From Manihot esculenta (taxonomy: Eukaryota; Streptophyta; Magnoliopsida; Malpighiales; Euphorbiaceae), in the NCBI RefSeq assembly GCF_001659605.2, contig NC_035164.2:6623622-6687621 (forward strand): a DNA stretch of 64,000 bases. The letters run 5' to 3'. How positions within the stretch are numbered: position 1 is the first letter of the stretch; each line of letters starts with the position of its first letter. Both the position numbers and the translations under genes were made by a program. This document shows, piece after piece, positions 42,311 to 54,631 of this stretch. The notes below the pieces were generated by a model, which was not told the DNA's origin, searched no databases, and worked only from the letters and a program-made list of their open reading frames with translations.

Positions 42311-44702
42311 GAGTTTAAATTTTTTTAATAAATTTATTTTTGTGTTTAAATGAGATTTTAATGAAATCAAACTCGAATTTAATAAAATTTAATTGAATTA
42401 AATTGGATTTGAGCCTGCTTAAAATTTTTTAGTCAAGTTTAAATTTTTTAAAGTTCGACTCCATTGAATTTGAATCATTTTGATTATAAGACAAATGTTA
42501 GCAATGTTTTAATTAGATAAATATTTTTTTTCAATAATTTTATCACTAAATGAGGTGTTTCCTAATTTCTTACTATCTTTTTTCCCTAAAAAAATTTGAT
42601 AATTATTTTTACATGAAAAATTATATATTTATTTCTTAATATGTTCTCTACTAATATTACTCTATTATTAATTTTTAAATTAATAAATTTATGTTTTTAA
42701 TGCATTGTAAATAGTAATATATTCAGAAAAATAATGATATATTTGTTTTATATTTTTTATAAATGAAATTAATTTTTTTTATAAAAAGATAATAGATGTT
42801 GATATCAAGAGAAAATAGAGTTAATAAGTATCTAAATTTTATTAAGAAAAATACGTATCTCTTTTATTCACTTTTTCTTTATTTTTTAATGACGTATAAT
42901 CGACATTTGTTGTAGTACCATTTATCCACGTAGATTTGCATGTACAGATGTACTTTCTTATTCATTTTTATCAAATGATTTTCTCTAGCGTTCGACTTCA
43001 GTTCGAGTGTTAAATCTCTGGACGATGATATATTAAAAAATCAATACACAAAATACTATTTTTAAAAGCAATTTCACATATGCGAAGGTGATTCTCAGCA
43101 AATTGAAATCCATTTTGCTGCCTCAAAGACAAAGCATCAATGAAGTAGAATATAATTTTTTTTTTTTTTAGATCAACATAAAACTAGCCGTTAGAAAAAT
43201 AATCAAATATAACGTTTGGGGTAATAATTTATTAATCAAGTAAGCACGTTTTCAAATTCAAACTAATAATATATTATAATATTGAAGGAGACACATTCTG
43301 TTTTTTTTTTAAAAAAAAAAAAAATCACAATGATTAATATTAATGATGGGACAAGACAAAAACGTCAAGTGAGGGTAAAGGGAAAAAAGAAAAAAAAAAT
43401 TAAATACATCATTTGCTTCATTTTTATATAAAAAAAAAAAATCAGTTGATATTTAGATTTGCACGTTGTTCACTTTTTTACATAATTATTTATTTTCAAT
43501 ATAAAATTGAATATTTTAAAATTGATTACAGTCAGAATTACTTATATTTGGGATGAAATCAGATTTTAATAAAGAATATAAATTTAAAATTTATTAAATT
43601 TCTAAAAATAGACTGATTTAAAATCCTGCATTTCAATATAAAATTAAAGTAAATCGAACGGACGCAAATATTTATCAGAAAATAAATAGTCTGATGATGT
43701 GATGAAAGATAGGAGAATAGACAAACGCAGACATCTTACAGTCCTACCATCTTACAGCCCTATCAACATGCGCACCGAAAATTAAATGGTTACCTGACAA
43801 AGAGAAATACGCTGACAAAAACATGTGGTATTATTATAGGATAGTGGTTATACGTCACCAAAAGAAAAAATGATAAAGCGAAAGACGTGATCTTCATATG
43901 CTAAATTTAATTTCATACCGTAAATTCTATTTTACTGGACAACTTAAAATTAAGATTTTACACATTTTTATATTATAAAAGTTATTTTATATTTTTTAGT
44001 ATTTAATATTTAATATTGATGAGAAAAATTTATTATTTAATTTTTAATATTATTATTATTATTAAATTAATTTTTAATTTTAAAAACTATTAAAATATTT
44101 TTAATTTTTTATTTCTATTAATGAAATAGTTTATTTATTTATTTTTATTATTAAAAATATAGTAAAAAAATTAAATTATCATTTTTTTAGGAAAATAAAA
44201 AAAATAAAACCATTTTAATAGATTTTAAAAAATGTGATTTTTTAACAATGATAATATCTAAAAACTAAAAAAGGAAATTTATTTAAAGCTAAAATTAAAT
44301 TTTAAAATTTTTTTTATTTTTTATTTATTTTTAATAAAAAAATGATAAAATGACTATTTTATTGTTTGAGAGAAAAAATAAAAATTTAAAAAATATTTTA
44401 ATAAATTTTTGAAAATATAGAAACTATCTTATTAATAATAATAATATCCAAAAATTAAATACTAAATTTCTCTAGTTATAAATATTTAATTATTTAATTA
44501 TTTATATATGAATGTATGGTAGATCACGATTTATTTTTCATTTGAAATTATTAATTTTATAAAAATTTAATTCATTTCTTTTTTAACAAATTTTTTATTT
44601 AAATGAAAAAATTTAATTTTTTTATTTTAAAAAATTTTTGTTTAAAAAAAAAATTCAAATGAATCATTTTCTGAAAAATGAATTATATTAAATAAGAGTT
44701 AA
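42311..44702. other. AT-rich intergenic DNA before gypsy B
   Basis: No gene. It contains a T-run/A-run inverted repeat at about 43301-43323 and a ~105-bp segment (43781-43885) resembling 33037-33195. The sequence is extremely A/T-rich up to the gypsy boundary. Confidence 0.5.
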
Positions 44703-45318
44703 TGTAACGACCCGAAAATCGGACCGCTACCGGCGCTAGGATCCGGGTCGACTTAAGGCCGCCGGGACCCGTAGCAAGCCTGACATAAAACCTGTGAACC
44801 TGTATAATCCCATACATGATCAACAACATGCATAAAAATTAAAATTTTTCTTTCCATACTCATCAACCAAACTCAACCTGTGCATAACATTAACATAACA
44901 TTGATCCCTCTGTGGGATCTCATCTGTACCCCCAATGGGTGGTATAACATTTGTTGAGTTGGTTTACATAAACATCATAAAAATCTCTAAGATCATGTGT
45001 TAAAAAGGGATACAACAATCTATGGTCAAGCACACACTAACATCCATAAACCTCATTACATGACTATACTGTACTTCTACATTACAATTTGATCATGTCC
45101 ATTGCTAGCTATTACATAAGCATGACTTCTTTACTCTATCCGGACTCCCGCACTATACTGTACCTGCAAGCCTGGGGGTAAAGGGAGAGGGGTGAGCTAG
45201 AAGCCCAGTGAGTAGAGCTAGTAAAACACATTAACACTATGCTCAAATGGAATGCATCATAACACAAACAATTCACATAAGGGTTGGGTGAACTTGTCAC
45301 CAATTAGTCCAAGTTAAC

Positions 45319-45545
45319 TCTGTGCCAGGCCTGTAGAATGGGGTCCTGGTCTTTCCTGTCAGAACATACTTTACTTACCATTTCCCCAGGGCCTCCTCTG
45401 AGCTCCTGGTCTTCGAGTCCCGTAACCGTGCTAGACCATAGGATGGGATCCTGGTCTTTCCTTACTCTGTGCCAGGCCTGTAGAATGGGGCCTGGTCTTT
45501 CTTACTCTGTGCCAGGCCTGTAGCATGGGGCCTGGTCTTCCTGTC
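45319..45545. repeat. ~40-bp minisatellite in gypsy B LTR
   Basis: Units of the form CTGTGCCAGGCCTGTAGAATG followed by GGGGCCTGGTCTTTC; the last two repeat with period 40 (from about 45461 and 45501). Outer units are more diverged. Also present in the right LTR at about 63016-63242. Confidence 0.85.
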
Positions 45546-46075
45546 ATGGACTAATTGGGTCATCCAACATTCACCCACATCAACAACAATCGATGCAATG
45601 CGGCATATTCGTGAATACTAATGCAATCATCCTATTGCATAATCATGATGCATGAAATATGATAAAACATTTAATTTAAAAGATTGAGTTTAGTTCCACT
45701 CACCTCTGGCTAACTCTGACAACACCGAAGCAGCTGAACTCACTGCTGGGGTCCTCGGTTCCTCGGGTCCGAACCTACACAGGTGGACTCAAATGAGGGA
45801 CCAACACACCTGAGCAAAACTATAAACTACTCCCCAAAAACCCCCTAAAACATCATGAAAACATCACATAAAAACATGCAAGAAATGGCTGAACAGGGCA
45901 CTTTCGGCGGCAGGTTCGGCGGCCGAAAGTCCCTCCAGAGCCGAAAGTCAGGCAGGTTCGGCGGCACCTTCGGCGGCCGAAACTCCCAGACAGAGACGAA
46001 AGTCTTCTTTCGGGGGCAAGATTCGGCAGCCGAATGCTGCCTCCACAAGGGGGTTCGGCGGCCGAAACTCCCTTC

Positions 46076-46080
46076 GGCGG
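46076..46080. repeat. Target duplication GGCGG of gypsy C (left copy)
   Basis: GGCGG here and at 56144-56148. The uninterrupted site is visible in the right LTR of gypsy B at about 63773-63777. Confidence 0.9.
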
Positions 46081-48240
46081 TGTAATACCCGGCTCGAATC
46101 CGGCACCGGAATTTCTGTTGTTTGATGGAATCCGGGGTGTTGGGATTCTATATAAGGGTAGGAATTATGTTGTCTCAAGTGTTATGAGGTGTTTTCTGGT
46201 TTTACAGTTCTTTAGTTTTGAGTTTTGAGTTGAAATGAACCAAGGCAGAGGAGCCAAGTTCGGCCGCCGAAAGTGCCCAATGTTTGGCTTCCGAAGTTCA
46301 GGTTCGGCCCCCGAATGTTGCATGGTTTTGCATGCGATTCGGCAGCCGAAGCTGTGTTGGTCAGCCAGCTTTTGAGCCATCCTTAGTCAGCATTGTGGAC
46401 AGGTGTTATGTCCAACTTGTTGCCAGAAGTTGGCCACGTCTCCCTTGGTTTATTTGCTGAGTTTGAGCAGCTCATGCAAAAGTTTGCTCGTTTACCAAGT
46501 TGTGAGGGTTTGAAGCAAAAAGTGAGTTTGAGAGAGTTTGAGAGTGTGAGAGGAGGTGATCCGTTTTCCCTTGTTCAGAGTGTGTAGCTTCTTACTTCAG
46601 GAGGTAAGTGATGTTCTTGAATATGTTTTCTGAAGGGTTAAAGGAAGGAGAAGTATGCTTAGGTTATTCATGATAGTTTTGATGAGTTATGCATGGATAC
46701 TTGTTTATGTGTTATGTTTGATTTGTTGTTTGGGGTTATTAGATAGTTTTGGACCCCTGTGATCATATACTTATGTATATGTGTGTTGAGGAGTTGGTAT
46801 ATGCATGTTTGGAGTTGTTAAAGGGAAGGAGGAGATGTTTGCCGTTGAAGCTGAGTTCTGGATGAACTCAGGTTCGGCAGCCGAAGGTTCATTCGGCCGC
46901 CGAACCTCTTGCATGGTGGCGTAGTTGCCACAGCTTGCCCCCGAGTGTTTTTGTATGTTCAGCTCTGTTTGGGGGTTTCGGCCGCCGAAGGTGCCGCCGA
47001 AGGTGCTTGAGTTTCGTCTCTGGAGAGGACATTCGGCCGCCGAACCTGCCGCCGAAAGTGTTCTGTCCAGCTTTTCTTTTGCATGCTTTGCATGGCTAGT
47101 GAAGTGAGTTTCAGGGGATTCTTGGAGAGTTTAATAGAGGTATTGATACAGTAGTTTGGTCCCTTATTTGAGTCTATCTGTATAGGTACAGACCAGAGGA
47201 ACCAGAGAGAACAGCAGTGAGTACTGCTCCAGAGTTTCAGAGCCTGCAGAGTCAGTCAGTCCAGATAGCCGGAGGTGAGTGGAACTAAACTTATAACTTT
47301 TAATTGAACCACAAATTGCTTTTAGCATATCTCATGCATCATGTTTATGCCATAGGGTGATTGCATTAGTCCACGAATATGTTGCATTGCATTGATATTT
47401 GATGATGATGTGAGTAAATGCTGAATGATCCAATAGTCTCAGACAGGAAGTCCAGGAGCCTTTGACTACGCCCTGGCACGTATAGCAAAGACCAGGAGCC
47501 TTTGACTACGCCCTGGCAGGTATATAGCAAAGTCCAGGAGCCTTTGACTACGCCCTGGCAATGGTAAGTTCACAGGTGTTATATACACATATACATATAT
47601 GACAGGAAGACCAGGTGCTCGATTCTACGCCCTGGCACAGAGTTACTGGGACTATGTGGTGACAGGTTTACTCGTGATGTGGCTTGTCTGTGATATGGTG
47701 CATTTCATGAGATCATATTTTATTGAGATGTTTTACTGTTCTACTCACTGGGCTATAGAGCTCATCCCACTCCCTTACCCCAGTTTTGCAGGTTCAGTGT
47801 ACAGTGTACAGGGACAGTCCAGCAGAGTATAGGAAAAGTAAAGAGATCTGTAATAGCTTAGAGTGGACATGTAATCTTAAAGAGATGTAATAGTTGTTGC
47901 TTGACTTAGTGACCTAGTGATGTATGTTTTGTACATGATCTGGATATGTATATATGTTTTCCTGTATGTGAAAACCAGGCTTAACAGGTATGAGATAGCC
48001 CATCTAGAGCAAGCTCTAGTCAGGGATACAGAGTACAGAGTACATGAGTACAGAGTACAGAGATAGTGCATGCACAGGTTAAGCCTTGGTTCAGAAAAGA
48101 GTTTATTTTCACAGAATATGTATGATCATGTATGAGGTTTACAGGTACACAGAGAGTATAGCAGGCTTGCTACGGGTTCTGGCGGCCTTAAGCCGACCTG
48201 AATCCTAGCGCCGGTGACGGTCCTTTTTGGGGTCGTTACA
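46081..48240 (+). repeat. Gypsy C 5' LTR
   Basis: 2160 bp, TGTAATACCCGG...GGTCGTTACA. Palindromes cluster near 46260-46350 and 46870-47060. The TATAAAA block of the other LTRs is missing; the corresponding place reads CCAGCTTTTGAGCC near 46360-46378. Compared with the inverted copy it lacks one ~19-bp palindrome unit near 46258-46265. Confidence 0.93.
47452..47637. repeat. ~40-bp minisatellite in gypsy C LTR
   Basis: Units starting CCAGGAGCCTTTGACTACGC at 47452, 47492 and 47534, plus a diverged one at 47611. Each unit is itself framed by CCAGG and CCTGG. The inverted copy is at about 52980-53165. Confidence 0.88.
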
Positions 48241-48243
48241 GAT

Positions 48244-48255
48244 TGGTATCAGAGC
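48244..48255 (+). promoter_or_regulatory. Gypsy C primer binding site (tRNA-iMet)
   Basis: TGGTATCAGAGC, a perfect initiator-Met site, three bases after the 5' LTR. Confidence 0.92.
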
Positions 48256-48452
48256 CCTAGGTTCATATGATCGGACCTATAGAGACAGTGTTGGGCTCAG
48301 ACAGGTTAGAAGTGATCAAGCACAATAGGAAATCATGTCCACTAGGATAGGGTCTTGAGTCCTATCTGCTATGATCTGCCATGAGTATTGTGTATGATAT
48401 GTGATGTTTATGTGCTAAGTGGTATGTTATATGTTGTGTTTCCAGAGTAAAG

Positions 48453-51400
48453 ATGCGAGGAACTCGTCGATCAGCTCGATTGACTGGAGTCCCACCAGAG
48501 ACTGAGAGACCAGCTGCTCGTCCTCCTGCATTGCCAAGGGCAAGGTCTCAGAGATCTAGCAGGGAAGGTACGTCAATAGACCCGAGAAGGTCTGTCGACG
48601 AGAGCAGAAGAGGAACAGTGAGGGGAGGAAGATCAGAGGAAAGGAGGGATGATCAGTCTAGAGATGACAGCATGGGTATAGGCAGTTTTGAGGAAGGTAT
48701 GGGAGAATCTTTGGGAGGTGGTCAGGCCTCAGGATTTGATTATCCAGCTGTGTTTCAGGATCCAGAGTATCCGATGGAGGGGATGTCGGAGTACTCTCGC
48801 TTTGACCCTGACCCATATCCTACATACATGCCATATATGCCATATCCTCATTATTACCCAGCATATCCACCATATCCTATGTATCCACCATCCCCTATAC
48901 ATCTAAGTGCAGCACACCCAGAAAGAAATGAACCAGTACCTCCACCACCACAAACAGAACCAGTAGCCCCTGTTGTTGACAGACATGAACCTAGCTCATC
49001 TGGAGGTAAAGTTCAAATGACGGAGTACTTGAAATTGGATGCTCCGAAATATAACACAGGAGATGATCCATTTGATTACCTCAGAGCAGTTAGGATGATC
49101 ACCAGTGAATTGGGAGCAGATGATAGGAGAGCCATTGAGATGGCAGGTTTCACAATAAAATGCAAGAAGGCCAGAGAATGGTTTAAGAATTATGTGGAGC
49201 CTAGAATGGACAGTATGTCATGGGAAGAGTTTGCCAATGAGTTTGCAGGGTGGGCTTTTCCTGACAGTTCAAGGGAGATGAAAGTAATTGAATTTGAACA
49301 GTTGAGACAAACAGATGAGATGGGTGTTGATGCATTCACAGATAAGTTCCTGGATTTGCTTCAGTACGTGGGTCAAGCCTATGATACTGATCAGAAGAAA
49401 GCAAGGAGATATACCATGAGACTTCATCCTAGGTATTCTTCTTTGATCCTTCCAGCAGAAAAGGAGAGTTTCCATACCATAATAGACGCAGCCAGGAAAA
49501 TGGAAGCTAGTGCCAATATTCAGAAACAGGCACAGGCTTCGGGTTCTAAAGTCCCCACACCAAGCAGTAAAAGATGGGATAGAGCAAAAGGAACAAAGAG
49601 TAAGTTCTGGAGTAAAGTCAAGTCAGGTATGGGAATAGGTAGTGGCTCAAGCTCTGGCACAGCTCCAGTCTGCAGACGATGCGGTAAACCACATGGAGGA
49701 GTTTGTCGGTTGGGATCTACAGCTTGTTTTCGATGTGGACAGGAAGGGCATATTGCTCGGGATTGTCCGCAGATGACTTTTGTACCATCCCAGCAGATGA
49801 GTTCAGGCAGTGTGGTACAGCCAGTTGTACGGCCAGCAGCTCCAGTCATGCCTCAGACTAGTGGCAGAGGTAGAGGGAGAGGGGTAGCCTCTACTTCAGC
49901 AGCAGGTTCCCGAGGTGGAAATCCGATAGCCCCAGCACGGATTTTCACAGTGACACAGGAGGAGGCTAACACGTCGAACACAGTGGTGTCAGGTAATCTC
50001 ATCATTGGGTGTTCAGATGTGTATGCTTTGATGGACCCCGGTGCTTCTCATTCCTTTATTGCTTCGAGAGCCATAGAGAGATTGGGTTTGATCAGTTCTG
50101 AGTTAGAGTATCCTCTCTGGGTCAGTGGACCTAGATGTGACCCATCAGTGGCAGTGTCAGTCTGTCGTTTCAGTCCAGTGTTTATTGAGGGTAGATGCCT
50201 TCCAGCTGACCTTGTGGTTCTAGATGTGACGGATTTTGATGTCATTCTAGGGATGGATTGGCTATCTGCATATAGTGCTACGTTGGACTGTAGAGAGAAG
50301 CTAGTGAGTCTTAGAGACCAGGATGGGTCAGAGTGTGTCTTCAGAGGAGACAGGAGAGGTACACCCAGAGGTATGATTTCAGCCCTTCAGGCTCGTCGTT
50401 TGCTTAGGAGGGGTTGTCAGGGGTTTCTAGCTCATGTGAGAGAGCTAGACAGTCAGGTGAGGGAACCAGCCACAGTACCAGTAGTCCGAGAGTTTCTCGA
50501 TGTGTTCCCAGACGATTTGCCAGGACTACCTCCTGATAGGGAGATAGGGTTTGAAATTGAATTACTACCAGGTACTAGACCTATCTCTATTCCTCCCTAC
50601 AGGATGGCGCCAGCTGAGTTAACAGAGTTGAAAGAACAGTTGCAGGACTTGGTAGATAAGGGTTTCATCCGCCCTAGTACCTCACCTTGGGGTGCTCCAG
50701 TGCTCTTTGTCAGAAAGAAGGATGGATCCCTTCGACTTTGTATCGACTACAGACAGTTGAACAAGGTCACTATCAAGAATAGGTATCCTTTACCTCGGAT
50801 TGATGATCTATTTGACCAGCTAGCTGGAGCAGGTTGTTTCTCGAAAATAGATCTGAGATCTGGGTATCATCAGTTGAGAGTCAGAGAGGCAGATGTGCCT
50901 AAGACAGCTTTCCGGACCAGATATGGGCATTATGAGTTCTTAGTGATGCCGTTCGGGTTGACTAACGCCCCTGCAGCATTTATGGATCTCATGAACAGGG
51001 TATTCAGTGAGTTTCTGGATCACTTTGTCATTGTGTTTATCGATGATATTTTAGTGTATTCCAGAGATGCAGAGGAGCATGCCCAGCATCTGAGGATAGT
51101 ACTGCAGACACTGAGAGAGCATGGGTTATATGCCAAGTTCTCGAAGTGTGAGTTTTGGTTACGGAGCATTGCCTTCTTGGGACATGTGGTATCAACAGAG
51201 GGTATTAAGGTAGATCCCAAGAAGATAGAGGCTGTAGCTAACTGGCCCAGACCCACGACAGTGACGGAGATTAAAAGCTTTCTGAGACTGGCAGGTTACT
51301 ACAGGAGGTTCGTTCAGAACTTCTCAAAGATAGCAGCTCCTATGACCAAACTGACTCAGAAGAACCAGAAGTTTATCTGGTCAGACCAGTGCGAAGAGAG

Positions 51401-52412
51401 CTTTGAGGAGCTCAAGAGGAGATTGACATCAGCACCAGTGCTAGCTCTGCCTGTTAGTCATGAGGATTTCACAGTGTTCTGTGATGCATCTCGAGTGGGA
51501 TTGGGTTGTGTATTGATGCAGAGTGATAAGGTGATTGCTTATGCTTCTAGACAGTTGAAGAAGCACGAGTTGAATTACCCCACCCATGACCTAGAGATGG
51601 CAGCAGTTATCTTTGCACTTAAGATGTGGCGGCATTACCTCTACGGGGTTAAATGCGAGATCTTCACTGATCACAAGAGTTTACAGTACATCTTAAGTCA
51701 GAGAGAGCTGAATTTGCGGCAAAGAAGATGGGTCGAATTGCTCAGTGATTATGATTGTAAGATCCAGTATCATCCGGGTAAGGCGAATGTTGTCGCAGAC
51801 GCCCTAAGCCGGAAGTCACTAGGCAGTTTATCCCATATAGCAGCAGAGCGGAGACCAGTTGTGATGGAGCTTTATAAGCTCTTTGATGAGGGATTACAGC
51901 TAGAGTTGTCTGGTACAGGTGCGTTGATAGCACAGATGAGAGTGACACCTGTGTTTCTGGAGCAGATAGCTCAGAGACAGCATGAGGACCCTGAGTTGAT
52001 GAAAATTGCCAGGACTGTTCAGTCAGGCAATAATGCAGAGTTCAGATTTGACAGCAAAGGGATCCTTCGCTATGGGAGTCGACTTTGTGTGCCAGATAGG
52101 GGCAGTGTGAAGGAAGACATTATGAGGGAAGCTCATAATGCGAGGTATAGTGTTCACCCAGGAGCTACCAAGATGTATCAGGATCTAAAAAGAGTCTATT
52201 GGTGGCCAGCCATGAAGAAAGAAGTGGCGCAGTTCGTGACAGCCTGTGAGGTTTGTCAGAGGGTGAAATTAGAGCATCAGAAACCAGCAGGAATGCTTAA
52301 CCCATTACCGATTCCCGAGTGGAAATGGGAGAACATAGCCATGGATTTTGTAGTGGGTTTACCAGTAGCGTCCATCTGTAACGACCCCAAAAAGGACCGT
52401 CACCGGCGCTAG
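48453..52412 (+). CDS. Gypsy C Gag-Pol polyprotein, cut in the integrase
   Basis: One 1319-codon open frame. Residues 1-~180 are Arg-rich then Pro/Tyr-rich; capsid domain ~190-350 ([25 protein letters not shown]); first Cys cluster [12 protein letters not shown] ~406; CCHC knuckle [14 protein letters not shown] ~424-437; protease DPGASHSFI ~527 with DVILGMDWL ~596; reverse transcriptase ~710-890 with the catalytic FIDDILVYS near 861; RNase H from ~1005 ([15 protein letters not shown]); integrase zinc domain ~1233-1269 (HPGATKMY..., CEVCQRVK). Authentic coding ends at about residue 1308 (GLPVAS, 52376); the last 11 residues are read from the inverted LTR. The DDE core and chromodomain lie on the other strand at 54632-55595. 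Start chosen from the conserved [12 protein letters not shown]. Gag and Pol are fused in one frame. Confidence 0.93.
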   Translation: MRGTRRSARLTGVPPETERPAARPPALPRARSQRSSREGTSIDPRRSVDESRRGTVRGGRSEERRDDQSRDDSMGIGSFEEGMGESLGGGQASGFDYPAVFQDPEYPMEGMSEYSRFDPDPYPTYMPYMPYPHYYPAYPPYPMYPPSPIHLSAAHPERNEPVPPPPQTEPVAPVVDRHEPSSSGGKVQMTEYLKLDAPKYNTGDDPFDYLRAVRMITSELGADDRRAIEMAGFTIKCKKAREWFKNYVEPRMDSMSWEEFANEFAGWAFPDSSREMKVIEFEQLRQTDEMGVDAFTDKFLDLLQYVGQAYDTDQKKARRYTMRLHPRYSSLILPAEKESFHTIIDAARKMEASANIQKQAQASGSKVPTPSSKRWDRAKGTKSKFWSKVKSGMGIGSGSSSGTAPVCRRCGKPHGGVCRLGSTACFRCGQEGHIARDCPQMTFVPSQQMSSGSVVQPVVRPAAPVMPQTSGRGRGRGVASTSAAGSRGGNPIAPARIFTVTQEEANTSNTVVSGNLIIGCSDVYALMDPGASHSFIASRAIERLGLISSELEYPLWVSGPRCDPSVAVSVCRFSPVFIEGRCLPADLVVLDVTDFDVILGMDWLSAYSATLDCREKLVSLRDQDGSECVFRGDRRGTPRGMISALQARRLLRRGCQGFLAHVRELDSQVREPATVPVVREFLDVFPDDLPGLPPDREIGFEIELLPGTRPISIPPYRMAPAELTELKEQLQDLVDKGFIRPSTSPWGAPVLFVRKKDGSLRLCIDYRQLNKVTIKNRYPLPRIDDLFDQLAGAGCFSKIDLRSGYHQLRVREADVPKTAFRTRYGHYEFLVMPFGLTNAPAAFMDLMNRVFSEFLDHFVIVFIDDILVYSRDAEEHAQHLRIVLQTLREHGLYAKFSKCEFWLRSIAFLGHVVSTEGIKVDPKKIEAVANWPRPTTVTEIKSFLRLAGYYRRFVQNFSKIAAPMTKLTQKNQKFIWSDQCEESFEELKRRLTSAPVLALPVSHEDFTVFCDASRVGLGCVLMQSDKVIAYASRQLKKHELNYPTHDLEMAAVIFALKMWRHYLYGVKCEIFTDHKSLQYILSQRELNLRQRRWVELLSDYDCKIQYHPGKANVVADALSRKSLGSLSHIAAERRPVVMELYKLFDEGLQLELSGTGALIAQMRVTPVFLEQIAQRQHEDPELMKIARTVQSGNNAEFRFDSKGILRYGSRLCVPDRGSVKEDIMREAHNARYSVHPGATKMYQDLKRVYWWPAMKKEVAQFVTACEVCQRVKLEHQKPAGMLNPLPIPEWKWENIAMDFVVGLPVASICNDPKKDRHRR

Positions 52413-54555
52413 GATTCAGGTCGGCTTAAGGCCGCCAGAACCCGTAGCAAGCCTGCTATACTCTCTGTGTACCTGTAAACCTCATACATGATCATACATA
52501 TTCTGTGAAAATAAACTCTTTTCTGAACCAAGGCTTAACCTGTGCATGCACTATCTCTGTACTCTGTACTCATGTACTCTGTACTCTGTATCCCTGACTA
52601 GAGCTTGCTCTAGATGGGCTATCTCATACCTGTTAAGCCTGGTTTTCACATACAGGAAAACATATATACATATCCAGATCATGTACAAAACATACATCAC
52701 TAGGTCACTAAGTCAAGCAACAACTATTACATCTCTTTAAGATTACATGTCCACTCTAAGCTATTACAGATCTCTTTACTTTTCCTGTACTCTGCTGGAC
52801 TGTCCCTGTACACTGTACACTGAACCTGCAAAACTGGGGTAAGGGAGTGGGATGAGCTCTATAGCCCAGTGAGTAGAACAGTAAAACATCTCAATAAAAT
52901 ATGATCTCATGAAATGCACCATATCACAGACAAGCCACATCACGAGTAAACCTGTCACCACATAGTCCCAGTAACTCTGTGCCAGGGCGTAGAATCGAGC
53001 ACCTGGTCTTCCTGTCATATATGTATATGTGTATATAACACCTGTGAACTTACCATTGCCAGGGCGTAGTCAAAGGCTCCTGGACTTTGCTATATACCTG
53101 CCAGGGCGTAGTCAAAGGCTCCTGGTCTTTGCTATACGTGCCAGGGCGTAGTCAAAGGCTCCTGGACTTCCTGTCTGAGACTATTGGATCATTCAGCATT
53201 TACTCACATCATCATCAAATATCAATGCAATGCAACATATTCGTGGACTAATGCAATCACCCTATGGCATAAACATGATGCATGAGATATGCTAAAAGCA
53301 ATTTGTGGTTCAATTAAAAGTTATAAGTTTAGTTCCACTCACCTCCGGCTATCTGGACTGACTGACTCTGCAGGCTCTGAAACTCTGGAGCAGTACTCAC
53401 TGCTGTTCTCTCTGGTTCCTCTGGTCTGTACCTATACAGATAGACTCAAATAAGGGACCAAACTACTGTATCAATACCTCTATTAAACTCTCCAAGAATC
53501 CCCTGAAACTCACTTCACTAGCCATGCAAAGCATGCAAAAGAAAAGCTGGACAGAACACTTTCGGCGGCAGGTTCGGCGGCCGAATGTCCTCTCCAGAGA
53601 CGAAACTCAAGCACCTTCGGCGGCACCTTCGGCGGCCGAAACCCCCAAACAGAGCCGAACATACAAAAACACTCGGGGGCAAGCTGTGGCAACTACACCA
53701 CCATGCAAGAGGTTCGGCGGCCGAATGAACCTTCGGCTGCCGAACCTGAGTTCATCCAGAACTCAGCTTCAACGGCAAACATCTCCTCCTTCCCTTTAAC
53801 AACTCCAAACATGCATATACCAACTCCTCAACACACATATACATAAGTATATGATCACAGGGGTCCAAAACTATCTAATAACCCCAAACAACAAATCAAA
53901 CATAACACATAAACAGGTATCCATGCATAACTCATCAAAACTATCATGAATAACCTAAGCATACTTCTCCTTCCTTTAACCCTTCAGAAAACATATTCAA
54001 GAACATCACTTACCTCCTGAAGTAAGAAGCTACACACTCTGAACAAGGGAAAACGGATCACCTCCTCTCACACTCTCAAACTCTCTCAAACTCACTTTTT
54101 GCTTCAAACCCTCACAACTTGGTAAACGAGCAAACTTTTGCATGAGCTGCTCAAACTCAGCAAATAAACCAAGGGAGACGTGGCCAACTTCTGGCAACAA
54201 GTTGGACATAACACCTGTCCACAATGCTGACTAAGGATGGCTCAAAAGCTGGCTGACCAACACAGCTTCGGCTGCCGAATCGCATGCAAAACCATGCAAC
54301 ATTCGGGGGCCGAACCTGAACTTCGGAAGCCAAACATTGGGCACTTTCGGCGGCCGAACTTATCTTCGGCGGCCGAACTTGGCTCCTCTGCCTTGGTTCA
54401 TTTCAACTCAAAACTCAAAACTAAAGAACTGTAAAACCAGAAAACACCTCATAACACTTGAGACAACATAATTCCTACCCTTATATAGAATCCCAACACC
54501 CCGGATTCCATCAAACAACAGAAATTCCGGTGCCGGATTCGAGCCGGGTATTACA
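52377..54555 (-). repeat. Gypsy C 3' LTR, inverted
   Basis: 2179 bp, TGTAACGACCCC...GGGTATTACA on the plus strand, the reverse complement of 46081-48240. The 19-bp length difference is one extra palindrome unit at about 54354-54376 (CTTATCTTCGGCGGCCGAA). Only a few substitutions separate the copies, so gypsy C is young. Confidence 0.95.
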
Positions 54556-54575
54556 TTCTCCCCTCCTTAAGAACA
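54556..54575 (-). promoter_or_regulatory. Gypsy C polypurine tract (inverted)
   Basis: Minus strand AAGGAGGGGAGAA directly before the inverted LTR. Its position shows that pol 3' end and LTR were inverted together as one block. Confidence 0.8.
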
Positions 54576-54631
54576 TTCGTCCTCGGATGTTCCTAAAACA
54601 ACAAAATAAAAACACAAGGAGGAAACTAACC

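Larger units (their letters stand above)
44703..46080 (-). repeat. Gypsy B 3' LTR, distal part
   Basis: First 1378 bp of the left LTR, matching 62400-63777. It is cut inside one of its palindromes (TTCGGCGG at 46073-46080) by gypsy C and continues at 56149-57036, giving a 2266-bp LTR. Confidence 0.95.

Noticed and set aside
43301..43323. T-run followed by A-run that could form a small hairpin or terminator
   Set aside because: Simple homopolymer inverted repeat in AT-rich DNA with no adjacent gene; no support for function.
45319..45545. Direct repeats with spacers that might suggest a CRISPR-like array (also 47452-47637, 16844-16990)
   Set aside because: They are minisatellites inside LTRs, with degenerate contiguous units and no unique spacers, in a plant nuclear context.
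52546..53018. Small open frames in the inverted gypsy C LTR that also occur at 47599-48071
   Set aside because: Same sequence seen in both LTR copies, on opposite strands because of the inversion; no gene.
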